Positions 1-7,804 of a stretch of 32,346 bases of DNA are shown one piece after another. Below the pieces are notes generated by a model that was not told the origin of the DNA, made no database searches, and saw only the letters and a program-made list of their open reading frames with translations. Within the stretch, counting starts at the first letter, position 1; each line of letters opens with the position of its first letter. The stretch is from Bacteroidota bacterium (GTDB taxonomy: Bacteria; Bacteroidota; Bacteroidia; AKYH767-A; OLB10). The stretch lies in NCBI GenBank assembly GCA_029547265.1, contig JAKPPP010000343.1, forward strand, positions 1 to 32,346. Reading direction: 5' to 3'. A program made the translations under genes and the position numbers.

Positions 1-1326
1 GATCCTGATAGTACTAAATTGTTTTCCCTTGATCTGGTTAATAGTAAACAAACTTTGCTTTTGAGTACTGCAGGGAAATTACAGAACGGAATACTTATCG
101 ATGGTGAAAAGAAATATTTAGTAGCCTCTTTGTCGGGTAGTAAGTTTATTTTTCTTGATTTAGTTTCGAATGAGTCTATTGTTTTTGATGGCATTGCTCT
201 GAATAGTGGATATAAAGTTATAAAGGTGAACAATAAATTATTTGTTTTCGCTGAAAAACCTTATGAAAACGTGAAACCGGATGCTGTTTTATATACGGTA
301 GATTTGGATTCTAGAAAATTAGTGTCCACTGAAACCATAAAGGGTTTACAATATCTACCGGATAATTTAGTGGTCACTAATAGCATGAAATATCTTGTTG
401 CTGCTAAGAAAGGAAGTGTTAAGTTATATTCTTTACCAGATTTTTCTTTTCTCGCACAAGTTATTAGCCCGCAACTTTTAAAAGAATGTATTATCGTAGA
501 TTCTATGGATGTGGCTTTTATGAAATTCAATAAAAATATTTCTGAAAGGGTAAAGGCCGATATTGCTAAATATGAAAAGGAAGGTTATTCGGTGCGAGGA
601 TGGGACCCTGACTTTAATATGAACAAAGATTATGTATATAAGTACATGATGTACTGTAGTGGCGGAGGTACGCCTACACTAGTTTATGATGTATTCACCA
701 ATTTAGGCAATTCTTCTTCGCAAATTATTAGTTCAAAAACTGAAAATGTTAAACCTGTTGAAAGGTTTGTACAAGAAAATATTGTCCGATTTGAAGTTGA
801 TGTTACTACTACGAATGGATTTTATGGAAAGGTAGAAACGGAATTTCATGCAGACCCGGGTACTTTGGCAAGCTACTACAACTTCCACCGACCATTCGAA
901 CGTATACTGATGGTAAAAAAGAAAACCGGAAAAGAAACGAATGTTTTGGTGGAAGAAATGCCGCGTGAAATGATTGTTAAGAGAGCTGAATCGACCGATA
1001 ATGAATCAACTCTAAAGAAAAAATCAGCTCCGGCAGGTAAGATTGAATGCCCTGCTTGTGGCGGTTTTGGTGAGAAAACAGGATATAATTCTAAAAAATG
1101 TTCATCCTGCAATGGAGGTAAGGTACGTTGCACCATCTGTGGCGGTGGGGGACGCGTTTATACACGTGACAGAAGCCGAAGTGAATATTGTCAGTATTGT
1201 CATGGAGCCGGTAGTACAAGCTGTTATAGCTGCGGCGGCAAAGGATCAATATCCACAACTTCCAACAGCACATGTAAGAGTTGCAATGGGACAGGATATA
1301 TTAGTGCCGGAGCACCCAAAAAGTGA
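1..1326 (+). CDS. Beta-propeller-like protein with C-terminal DnaJ-type zinc finger (5' partial)
   Basis: The reading frame is open from base 1, so the true start lies outside the window; the first in-window start-like codon is a TTG at 19. The visible N-terminal part has repeated short beta-strand patterns such as KKYLVASLSGSKFIFLDL and KYLVAAKKGSVKLYSLPDF, typical of WD40/propeller-like blades. The last ~90 residues hold six CxxC motifs, several followed by glycines (CPACGG, CSSCNGG, CTICGGGG, CQYCHGAG, CYSCGGKG, CKSCNGTG), which is the cysteine-rich zinc-binding arrangement of DnaJ-type proteins. No J domain is visible in this part. The function is unknown; a chaperone-like or protein-binding role is inference. 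The frame ends in TGA, and a 246-bp spacer with nothing recognisable follows. Confidence 0.75.
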   Translation, partial: DPDSTKLFSLDLVNSKQTLLLSTAGKLQNGILIDGEKKYLVASLSGSKFIFLDLVSNESIVFDGIALNSGYKVIKVNNKLFVFAEKPYENVKPDAVLYTVDLDSRKLVSTETIKGLQYLPDNLVVTNSMKYLVAAKKGSVKLYSLPDFSFLAQVISPQLLKECIIVDSMDVAFMKFNKNISERVKADIAKYEKEGYSVRGWDPDFNMNKDYVYKYMMYCSGGGTPTLVYDVFTNLGNSSSQIISSKTENVKPVERFVQENIVRFEVDVTTTNGFYGKVETEFHADPGTLASYYNFHRPFERILMVKKKTGKETNVLVEEMPREMIVKRAESTDNESTLKKKSAPAGKIECPACGGFGEKTGYNSKKCSSCNGGKVRCTICGGGGRVYTRDRSRSEYCQYCHGAGSTSCYSCGGKGSISTTSNSTCKSCNGTGYISAGAPKK

Positions 1327-1572
1327 AAGACATAAGTTTGCGACATCTTAAGGGACAACGCTTTTGTTATAGTTCAACGCAACGATTTTATTAAGGAATA
1401 ATTACTGAAATTAGTTGCTGAAATTTAAAGCATGAACTTAGTCTTTTTACAAAATAACGGAGAAATAGAAAATGTAAAATTCGAACCTAAAATGATTTCT
1501 CTAACAAATATACTATTCTTCATAAAGAATAGACTCCAAATACTTAAATTTAATCTAAAACAATAGGTAACA

Positions 1573-2043
1573 ATGAAAAAAAAATATTTTATTCTTATGC
1601 TTTCTTTTCTAACGGTATTTGTTTTATCGTGTAGCACCAAAAATAATCAAGAGATTACTAAGCAATCGAATATCGTTTCCGCAGATACTAGTGGTCCCAT
1701 GATATTGTCAAGCGAAAAACTTGACAGTATTGTGGATGTTGTTGTTAATGTTTCAGCCAACGATTTTTATAAAAATCAACAACCACCTCCAACTGATTTC
1801 ATGAATGTTAATTTGAAATACATAAAAAAGGATAATGGAGAGGAATTGTATATTCTTTGTGGTCAATTTATAACGAGCGACAAACAAGAAATACCTTTTG
1901 CTACCGTAAAGAATAGCGACTATGAGCAATGGGTAGGTAGTAGTGCATTGACTTATTGCCAAAACTCCAAAGAAATATTATATTCAAAGACTAACCTGTC
2001 GACGGTTTTAAAGAATAAAATCGAATCACTTAGAAAGAAGTGA
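1573..2043 (+). CDS. Small hypothetical lipoprotein
   Basis: This encodes 156 residues. The N-terminus is a lipoprotein signal: KKKK-type basic residues, a hydrophobic stretch, then the lipobox LSCS with the acylated cysteine at about residue 20. The mature part is polar and charged, with a segment of alternating hydrophobic residues (EELYILCGQFIT) that suggests a small beta-rich domain. I recognise no family. It stands alone, with 246 bp before it and about 670 bp of gene-poor DNA after it. The ATG at 1573 is chosen because it places the lipobox at a normal distance. Likely location is the periplasmic or outer-membrane face. It looks like an intact gene, but of unknown role. Confidence 0.7.
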   Translation: MKKKYFILMLSFLTVFVLSCSTKNNQEITKQSNIVSADTSGPMILSSEKLDSIVDVVVNVSANDFYKNQQPPPTDFMNVNLKYIKKDNGEELYILCGQFITSDKQEIPFATVKNSDYEQWVGSSALTYCQNSKEILYSKTNLSTVLKNKIESLRKK

Positions 2044-2144
2044 ATCTTTAAAGAATAATTTTCAATGAAGTTTGAGGTAAGTACTCAACAGTAATATCTC
2101 AAGGAATAGGCAAAAAAGGATTACTAGTGAGTTCTATTAGGTAG

Positions 2145-2252
2145 GTTGGAGAACTAACATTTTCACTTTGCAATGACTATCCGCAATACTTCTCTCGACT
2201 GTTTAAATCCAAAACCGGTATGACGCCACTTGAATACAGAAACTTAAACTAA
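2145..2252 (+). pseudogene. C-terminal stub of an AraC-family regulator
   Basis: Reading from 2172 the frame gives NDYPQYFSRLFKSKTGMTPL followed by EYRNLN and a TAA stop. This is the second helix-turn-helix and conserved end of AraC/XylS regulators (consensus GFxDxxYFxRxFKxxxGxTPxxYR). Upstream the frame is closed by a TAG at 2142-2144, there is no start codon, and the Gly-Phe normally before the Asn-Asp is missing. Only ~35 codons of the parent gene survive. It is a decayed remnant, not a functional gene. Confidence 0.75.
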
Positions 2253-2419
2253 AATGACACTTTAATAAAATTGCGAAAACATTTCTAATACTAACACCGG
2301 TTTAGCTTTTTGAAGTCTAACGCGCATTGTAGTATTATAGGTACAAAGTTCATCGTTTGTTAGTCACTTAAGCTGTTGTCTTTTAAAATGCCCACAACTC
2401 AAAGCCGCCCGCTTTTATT

Positions 2420-2512
2420 TCTTCCTTTAATACCAACAAGCCATTCCTGCCCCCACAACACCATTTCCTCATCCACCCCTAATCTCCCCCAAACCACCCT
2501 CAAAACCGCCCC
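2420..2512. other. C-rich, G-poor tract with G-quadruplex potential on the minus strand
   Basis: Within an AT-rich window, this stretch of roughly 90 bases is strongly C-rich with only a few G on the + strand. C runs of 3-5 lie at 2450-2454, 2476-2479, 2486-2490, 2497-2499 and 2509-2512. On the minus strand the four runs in 2476-2512 are separated by loops of 6, 6 and 9, fitting a loose G-quadruplex pattern. A 67-codon open frame covers it (2376-2579), but its composition follows the C tract and I do not call it a gene. Confidence 0.45.
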
Positions 2513-2536
2513 AAAAGGCTGCTTTTGGGCTTTTTT
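2508..2536 (+). terminator. Hairpin followed by T run
   Basis: CCCAAAA (2510-2516) pairs with TTTTGGG (2523-2529) around a six-base loop and is followed by six T (2531-2536). This is a good intrinsic-terminator shape for + strand transcripts entering from the decayed AraC region. It sits immediately before the ~80-bp promoter-like module, so it could insulate the next gene. Confidence 0.5.
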
Positions 2537-2622
2537 GGCCTGTTTGGCTGCTTGTTGTACACCGGCGGAAATTTTTTAAGGAAGAAGTTTAAATATGAAA
2601 ATGCTATATTTTTGATAGATGC
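2537..2622 (+). repeat. Dispersed ~80-bp promoter-like module, copy 1
   Basis: This runs from GGCCTGTTTGGCTGC to TATTTTTGAT. It aligns by eye with copies at 9130-9217 and 10672-10758. Shared features are a GGCcTgTT start, a central CCGGC/CGG and GGAA block, an AGGA-A-AG block, AAATG, and an end matching the Bacteroidota -7 box TAnnTTTG (here TATTTTTG at 2607-2614). Distance from the module start to the end of the -7 box is 78-80 bp in all copies. It lies ~100 bp upstream of the gene at 2716 and may drive it. The rest of the 2044-2715 spacer holds only the AraC stub, the C-rich tract and the terminator. Confidence 0.5.
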
Positions 2623-2715
2623 TTCAGGCTTCTTTTAATCTTCGGAGTAGGGGAGTGATGTATTCTAAAAAGAAGATGCAATAAAACGTGACTGCGATAA
2701 ATATCGAACAAAAAA

Positions 2716-3384
2716 ATGAACAGAGTAATTTTAATTTTCTGTTGTTTGCTATTTGTATTGAATACTTATGGACAAACTTGTGGAAATCCCGGTGCAAGAA
2801 TAGAGAGATTAAAAGCAGCACAATTGTCAAAGGATTCTATATACAATTTGGTGAAGACTGACCTTGACTTCATCAAGCCAATACCAAATGATACCATTGC
2901 AGATATTGGAAGTTATGACGGATATTATCCATTAGTGTATTCAATCTTCTCTGATTCGGTAGTCTTTTACTTAAACGACATTAGTAGTGATGGCTTTTCA
3001 TACTTCGATAGCATTGAAGATATTTGCACGAAAATAAAAAGACACAACCTCTCTAATAAATTTACTGTCGTTATCGGAAACGATAGTTCAACAAGTCTGC
3101 GCGACCATATGTTTAATAAGGTAGTTATTCGTGATGCGCTGCACCATTTTAAGTCGATGGATATTATGTTATCAGATATTAAACGAATAATGAAATCCAA
3201 TGCAAAACTTATTTTGTTTGAACCTATTAGAGGACGAAATATAAATGAGGAAACTTTGTGCAAAGGTGCAATGACAGTAGACAACCTAATAAAACTCTTA
3301 AATAAGAACGGATTTGTATTAGCAAGAGAATTTCCTCAGACTATAGGTGGAAGTTGGTTTGAGTTTAAACAAACTGATGATTAA
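2716..3384 (+). CDS. Secreted class I methyltransferase-fold protein
   Basis: This encodes 222 residues. Residues 1-20 form a signal peptide ending in NTYGQ, with a Gln after the cleavage region as is common in Bacteroidota. The rest reads as a Rossmann-type SAM methyltransferase core: motif I at 61-69 (IADIGSYDG), an acidic residue ending strand 2 (D88 in LNDIS), the motif IV-like VVIRDALHHF at 136-145, and a following LILFEP strand. The organisation matches class I methyltransferases, but the signal peptide predicts export to the periplasm, where SAM is not expected. It may bind another ligand or have lost catalysis; that is inference. It stands alone, behind the promoter-like module. Confidence 0.7.
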   Translation: MNRVILIFCCLLFVLNTYGQTCGNPGARIERLKAAQLSKDSIYNLVKTDLDFIKPIPNDTIADIGSYDGYYPLVYSIFSDSVVFYLNDISSDGFSYFDSIEDICTKIKRHNLSNKFTVVIGNDSSTSLRDHMFNKVVIRDALHHFKSMDIMLSDIKRIMKSNAKLILFEPIRGRNINEETLCKGAMTVDNLIKLLNKNGFVLAREFPQTIGGSWFEFKQTDD

Positions 3385-3562
3385 CCACAATATAGTTCAG
3401 GACTTACCTGCCAATATCAACGGCTTGGTGAAATAGTAGCCACGAGTTTCCTTAAATGAGCATGAAGAATTCTTAGAATTATTTTTATTTTAACTGAAAA
3501 TTACTAATTTTCGACATTCGAACAAACCCGATAATAGTTAGGGTTGATAAAAACACATTATC

Positions 3563-3919
3563 ATGTCAACTGAAATCAGAAAAACAATTTTACAAAAGTT
3601 TGCAGAACTAAATTCTTCAACCAAGGCTTACGTAAAGTCTGATAACCAATTAGTAGATGTGAAGGTATTTAAATCGGAAATTAAGCATACAAATCTAACT
3701 TTAATAGTTACGATACTCTTATCAGTAGGTATTTTGGCATTTGGCTTATATTCTGTTTCAAAGTCTGAAATAAGCCATTCAAGTATTGCATTGATTGTGT
3801 TTTTTACTTCATCTGCTATACATCGACAAATAATTAGAATAAACAAACTAAAAGAGCAATATTTTTTAGCTGAATTGTTGAATATTTCGACGACAGGATC
3901 AACTTCAACAGAAATATAA
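3563..3919 (+). CDS. Small two-helix membrane protein of unknown function
   Basis: This encodes 118 residues. A polar N-terminal segment of ~45 residues is followed by a hydrophobic helix (LTLIVTILLSVGILAFGLYSV), a short polar turn (SKSEISHSS), and a second hydrophobic helix (IALIVFFTSSAIH). A charged amphipathic segment ends the protein. No family recognised. It stands alone, 178 bp after the methyltransferase-like gene. Length and membrane segments support a real gene, but there is no functional clue. Confidence 0.55.
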   Translation: MSTEIRKTILQKFAELNSSTKAYVKSDNQLVDVKVFKSEIKHTNLTLIVTILLSVGILAFGLYSVSKSEISHSSIALIVFFTSSAIHRQIIRINKLKEQYFLAELLNISTTGSTSTEI

Positions 3920-4460
3920 ACATTAACTAAAATCGACCTTAAGCAATTAAGTGCCCATTGCTTTCTAAAACGGACATGGTTTATCTAAGTTTTTGAAAGT
4001 TCGATTTGTAACGGTTAACTTTCCTGTCTAAGTAAAGCTGCGAAATGTTAGAGGTAATGTTCCACGACCACGCGCGACCATAAACATAATTGAAAAAATA
4101 AATTGGAAATTTGGTTTAGTTTTTTTTAGGACTTGTATTTGACTTTGTTGTTCCATTTAATGCATTCTTCACATCAGAGATACATCACATGCTGAAATCC
4201 ACATATCTGATAAAAAAATGTTTGTCTTTACGCATAATAATTTGTTTGCATTGCCTATGGAACAGATTTAGGATTGTGTTTTCAATATGACACAGAAAAT
4301 CTTTGTAAATAAAAGATATGTAATACGCTATATTGGACATATTTTCAAGGTTTAAAATATTTTGTTATAGTAAATAATATTAAAAGATTATCTTAGCAAA
4401 AAAATAGAAGGCAATAACGCTTTGGGCTTCAGAATAGCCTTGTAAATCTTAGTTACAAAT
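3920..4460. other. 540-bp spacer without a recognised gene
   Basis: I see no coding remnant I can name. It contains a short palindrome GTAACGGTTAAC near 4010-4021 and AT-rich DNA approaching the next start. No convincing TAnnTTTG box with a spaced TTTG was found close to 4461. Confidence 0.4.
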
Positions 4461-5936
4461 ATGATGAAATTAAAAGCAACTGTTTTATTGTTTTGGTTAA
4501 TGTTTAGCACACTTAACCTATTTTCCCAAGTTCAAAAAGGAAATGATATTGATGGTGAAGCCGCAAATGATTATTCAGGCCAGTCAATAAGTATGCCTGA
4601 TGCCAATACTGTTGCAATTGGCGCTTTTAAAAATGAAGGAAATGGGATAGAAAGAGGCCATACTCGCATCTATAGTTGGAACGGAACAGCATGGGTGCAA
4701 AAAGGAAATGATATCGATGGAGAAGCAGATTATGACGATTCAGGCGAAATAGTAAACATGCCCGATTCTAATACTGTTGCTATCTCAACTGAAGTTAATG
4801 ATGGAAATGGACCTAATTCCGGTCATGTGCGCATTTTTAGTTGGGACGGTACTGCATGGGTACAAAAAGGACTTGATATTGATGGGGAAGCGGCAGATGA
4901 TTATTCCGGAAGTGCAATAAGCATGTCTGATGCTAATACTATTGCCATTGGTGCTATATTAAATGACGGCATCGTAAGCAATGCCGGTCATGTACGTGTT
5001 TTTACATGGGACGGAAATGCATGGGTACAAAAAGGAAGTGATATTGATGGTTCAGCAGCTAATGATTTATTTGGTGGTTCGGTAAGTATGTCTGATTCCA
5101 ATACGTTTGCAGTTGGGGCCATTATGCATACTCAAAATGCTATTTACGATGGTTTAGTGCGCATCTTTAACTGGAATGGAACTGCTTGGATTCAAAAAGG
5201 AGCTGATATATATGGAGAGGAAATTGGTGACTACTGCGGTCAGTCGGTTAGCATGCCTGATTCCAATACGGTTGCAATAGGGGCTATTGGTAATAACGGA
5301 AATGGCACAGATGCCGGTCGAGTGCGTATCTTTAATTGGGATGGCAGCGCTTGGGTGCAGAAGGGAAACAGCATCGACGGAGAAGCAGCGATTGACAAAT
5401 CAGGTGCATGGGTAAGCATGCCTAACTCTAATATGATTGCTATTGGAGCTTCATTTAATAACGGAAATGGAGCCGTTTCAGGGCACGTACGCATCTTTAA
5501 TTGGGACGGAACATCATGGGTGCAAATAGGATCTGATATAGATGGAGAAGCAGCAGGTGATCATTCCGGTGCGGTAAGCATGCCGGATACAAATACTTTA
5601 GCTATTGGCGCATTTGGTAATGATGGAAGTGCAATCAATGCAGGTCATGTAAGAGTATTTACATTATCAAGTAATGTTGAAGTTATTGAAAATTCATTTG
5701 GTGATGGCATGGTAGTGTTTCCAAATCCATTCGAAGAACAACTTAATATTAATTTAGGGTCGGTTTTTACTGATGTAGCTGTGATTGTGAAAAATGCAAT
5801 TGGGCAAGAAACACTAAGGAAAACGTATTCCTCTGCAAACAAACTTAACCTGGACATTAAAGGAGAGGTAGGAATGTATTTTGTAGAGGTAATATCAGAT
5901 CATAACATAACTATGTTGAAAGTGATAAAAAAATAG
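4461..5936 (+). CDS. Secreted seven-repeat propeller-like protein with T9SS type A sorting domain
   Basis: This encodes 491 residues. Residues 1-23 are a signal peptide ending in LFSQ. Residues 24-407 are seven consecutive repeats of 55 aa (the last 54), each built as VQKGxDIDGEAAxDxSG, SxSMPDxNTVAIGA, xxNDGNGxxxGHVRIF and NWDGTAW. These resemble FG-GAP/integrin-type blades, and seven of them would close one propeller. After a short linker, the last ~80 residues carry a type A T9SS sorting domain: VVFPNPFEEQLNI, an NAIGQE segment, and a GMYFVEV strand before a basic end. The protein should be exported by Sec and then passed through the outer membrane by the type IX machinery, probably to the cell surface. 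Ligand unknown. The gene stands alone. Confidence 0.85.
   Translation: MMKLKATVLLFWLMFSTLNLFSQVQKGNDIDGEAANDYSGQSISMPDANTVAIGAFKNEGNGIERGHTRIYSWNGTAWVQKGNDIDGEADYDDSGEIVNMPDSNTVAISTEVNDGNGPNSGHVRIFSWDGTAWVQKGLDIDGEAADDYSGSAISMSDANTIAIGAILNDGIVSNAGHVRVFTWDGNAWVQKGSDIDGSAANDLFGGSVSMSDSNTFAVGAIMHTQNAIYDGLVRIFNWNGTAWIQKGADIYGEEIGDYCGQSVSMPDSNTVAIGAIGNNGNGTDAGRVRIFNWDGSAWVQKGNSIDGEAAIDKSGAWVSMPNSNMIAIGASFNNGNGAVSGHVRIFNWDGTSWVQIGSDIDGEAAGDHSGAVSMPDTNTLAIGAFGNDGSAINAGHVRVFTLSSNVEVIENSFGDGMVVFPNPFEEQLNINLGSVFTDVAVIVKNAIGQETLRKTYSSANKLNLDIKGEVGMYFVEVISDHNITMLKVIKK
4530..5681 (+). repeat. Seven in-frame 165-bp coding repeats
   Basis: The repeats encode the 55-aa blades of the T9SS protein. Near-identical blocks recur, for example those encoding DIDGEA, SMPD and GHVRIF. 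Divergence between units is scattered, with the fourth and fifth units most diverged, so the array is old rather than freshly amplified. The final unit is one codon shorter. Confidence 0.8.
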
Positions 5937-6380
5937 GGTAAGAAAATTATATCGAGTGAAATATGTAGTCCTTCTCAAAGTTTAAAGTATTCACCATTTA
6001 TCCGCAATTATCGAAACTCTAAAAACGAATAAAGATTTAGCTAAACAACTGAGAGTAGTTTTACTAAATTGAAAATGGTTTGCAAACACATATTTCAAAG
6101 TATGGGTGAAAATGTAAATTGGCAAGAAATAAATTTATTTGCTTCCCATTATTGTATATCTTCAAGTATTGTAGCTATTACAATCTAATATGTCTGAAGA
6201 CCTAATTTTAACTCCGGCAATCCAATTTCTTATTTAAGCCCATCTGCAAATTGGTCTCAAAATTATCCATTAAGGCAGCATTTAGCCTTATTGGGCCTGT
6301 TGTACGGCAGTTTTATCCTTCTCTGTCAAACCAACACTTCGGTCCAAAATTTCAAAAATCTAAAAAAAATCAAGAAAAAA
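5937..6380. other. Spacer upstream of the ArsR operon
   Basis: No gene or clear terminator seen. A longer open frame starting at 6251 runs into the ArsR gene, but the bases 6251-6445 contain the promoter and operator and the encoded residues match no part of an ArsR protein, so this is untranslated spacer. Confidence 0.5.
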
Positions 6381-6425
6381 TTTGCGAAACCGAAAAGTTG
6401 CACATATATTTGCAACCGATTGGTT
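6381..6425 (+). promoter_or_regulatory. Promoter and probable ArsR operator
   Basis: TTTG (6381-6384) and TATATTTG (6405-6412) match the Bacteroidota -33 and -7 elements with a 20-bp gap. GTTGCA (6397-6402) and TGCAAC (6411-6416) form an inverted repeat across the -7 box, and AACC (6414-6417) with GGTT (6422-6425) forms a second one just downstream. Repressor binding here would block transcription, which fits autoregulation by the ArsR-type protein whose ATG is ~20 bp further on. Confidence 0.6.
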
Positions 6426-6445
6426 TCATTAAAATCATTATTCAA

Positions 6446-6766
6446 ATGCGAAGAGATATATTTCAAGCCATTTCGGACCCTACAAGACGAGCTATTATCG
6501 TCTTAATCGCATTGCAAGCAATGACTCCAAATGCTATCGCCGAGCACTTCGACACAACACGTCAAGCGGTTTCAAAGCACCTTCGAATTTTGACCGAGTG
6601 TGAACTAGTGAAACAAGAACACCATGGCCGTGAAATTTATTACTCACTCGAAATTGATAAAATGAAAGAAATTGATAAATGGCTTGAACAGTTTCGCAAA
6701 ATTTGGGAAACTCGTTTCAATCAACTTGATGATTTATTTTTAACTATAAAAAAACAAAAAAAATGA
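6446..6766 (+). CDS. ArsR-family winged-helix transcriptional repressor
   Basis: This encodes 106 residues from the ATG at 6446, the start that gives the family-typical beginning MRRDIFQAISDPTRRAIIVL. The helix-turn-helix is seen at about residues 32-52 (TPNAIAEHFDTTRQAVSKHL), followed by the wing (EHHGREIYYSLE). No metal-binding CxC motif is visible, which fits the subgroup paired with SRPBCC proteins rather than arsenic sensors. Its stop overlaps the next start in ATGA, and the frame is followed by SRPBCC and DoxX-like genes, so the three form an operon. Regulation is probably by its own binding to the inverted repeats at 6397-6425. The inducer is unknown. Confidence 0.85.
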   Translation: MRRDIFQAISDPTRRAIIVLIALQAMTPNAIAEHFDTTRQAVSKHLRILTECELVKQEHHGREIYYSLEIDKMKEIDKWLEQFRKIWETRFNQLDDLFLTIKKQKK

Positions 6767-7266
6767 ACAGTAATTTATTGTTCGACTTTATAGTCGATAA
6801 AGAAAGCCAAACTGTAATCGTTAAACGTGAGTTTAATGCTGATTTATCTTTAGTTTGGGACGCATGGACAAAGCCCGAATTGCTCGACCAATGGTGGGCT
6901 CCTAAACCTTATCAAAATAAAACTAAATCAATGGATTTTAGAGAAGGTGGAACATGGCTTTATTGCATGATTAGTCCGAAAAATGAAGTTCATTGGTGCA
7001 AAAACGACTTTGTGAAAATTGATCCTAAAAAGAGCTATACCGGTTTAGATGCTTTTTGTGATGAAAATGGAGTGATTAACACAGAATTGCCGAGAACAGA
7101 ATGGACCAATGTTTTTACTGAAGAGAATAATAAAACCCTTGTGAGTATTTTAGCTAAGTATAGTTCTTTAGCCGATTTAGAGATGATTATTAATATGGGC
7201 TTTAAAGAAGGATTTACAATGGGATTAAACCAATTGGATGCTTTGTTAGCTTCACTAAAACATTAA
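6763..7266 (+). CDS. SRPBCC/AHSA1-domain protein
   Basis: This encodes 167 residues. The sequence starts with the strand and motif typical of the AHSA1-type START-like fold (REFNADLSLVWDAWTKPELL, then DQWWAPKP), continues with a FREGGTWLYCM strand, and ends with the long C-terminal helix (GFKEGFTMGLNQLDALLASL). Proteins of this fold bind hydrophobic small molecules in a central cavity. The 4-bp overlap with the ArsR gene shows translational coupling, and this pairing is common in Bacteroidota. A ligand-sensing or detoxification role is inference. Confidence 0.85.
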   Translation: MNSNLLFDFIVDKESQTVIVKREFNADLSLVWDAWTKPELLDQWWAPKPYQNKTKSMDFREGGTWLYCMISPKNEVHWCKNDFVKIDPKKSYTGLDAFCDENGVINTELPRTEWTNVFTEENNKTLVSILAKYSSLADLEMIINMGFKEGFTMGLNQLDALLASLKH

Positions 7267-7272
7267 TGTACT

Positions 7273-7654
7273 ATGAAAAAAAATAAAATTATATTTTGGG
7301 TTGCTACCATAATTATAGCTCTTATGGAAGGTGTAATGCCTTTGGCTACATGGATCGCAGCACCTCAGTATATGACCTTTGGTACTAAAGCTTTGGGTTA
7401 TCCCGATTACTTTGCTTATACACTCGTCGTAGGGAAAATACTTGGTGTAATTGCAATCGTATTGCCTAAAAATGCCCGCTAGAATTAAAGAATGGGCTTA
7501 TGCCGGTTTTACTTTCAATTTATTGTTCGCATTTATTAGCCACGCAATGGTTGATAAGGAACCGAGCAATATGATAATGCCTTTGGTTATTTTAGCAATA
7601 CTAATGACGTCATATCTGTATAAAAATAAAATTTCTAATAGCAATTCAATTTAA
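7273..7654 (+). pseudogene. DoxX-like membrane protein interrupted by a frameshift
   Basis: Frame one (from ATG 7273) gives a DoxX-like start: a hydrophobic helix, then PLATWIAAPQYM, and a second helix ending GVIAIVLPK, and stops at 7482. The second frame resumes as MPARIKEWAYAGFTFNLLFA and SHAMVDKEPSN and runs to 7654. The frames join perfectly as VLPK-MPARIKEW if one A is removed from the five-A run at 7468-7472. The repaired protein would be ~126 residues with four membrane helices, the normal DoxX-like size. Six bases separate it from the SRPBCC gene, so it is the third gene of the operon. It is either a recent pseudogene or a homopolymer sequencing error; everything else in it looks undamaged. 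Confidence 0.8.
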
Positions 7655-7804
7655 TTTAAAGGCTAAGTTAATATTCAGCAATTTAGCAGTATAAGATCTT
7701 CGGTGTTTAATGTTGATTTATTCTGTAAGGGATTTAAAATATTCCGAAATTTTCTGATGTTACAAGTTGTTATGTTTTGCGAAAGTGTTAACTGCTATGA
7801 ATAA

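Noticed and set aside
1425..1640. Minus-strand open frame across the lipoprotein start
   Set aside because: It overlaps the signal peptide of the gene at 1573 in the opposite direction and resembles no protein.
2376..2579. 67-codon open frame
   Set aside because: It follows the C-rich tract, has a terminator inside it and low-complexity Pro/Thr/Ser composition; no signal of a real protein.
6251..6445. N-terminal extension of the ArsR protein
   Set aside because: The extra 65 residues match nothing in the family and the bases contain the promoter and operator.
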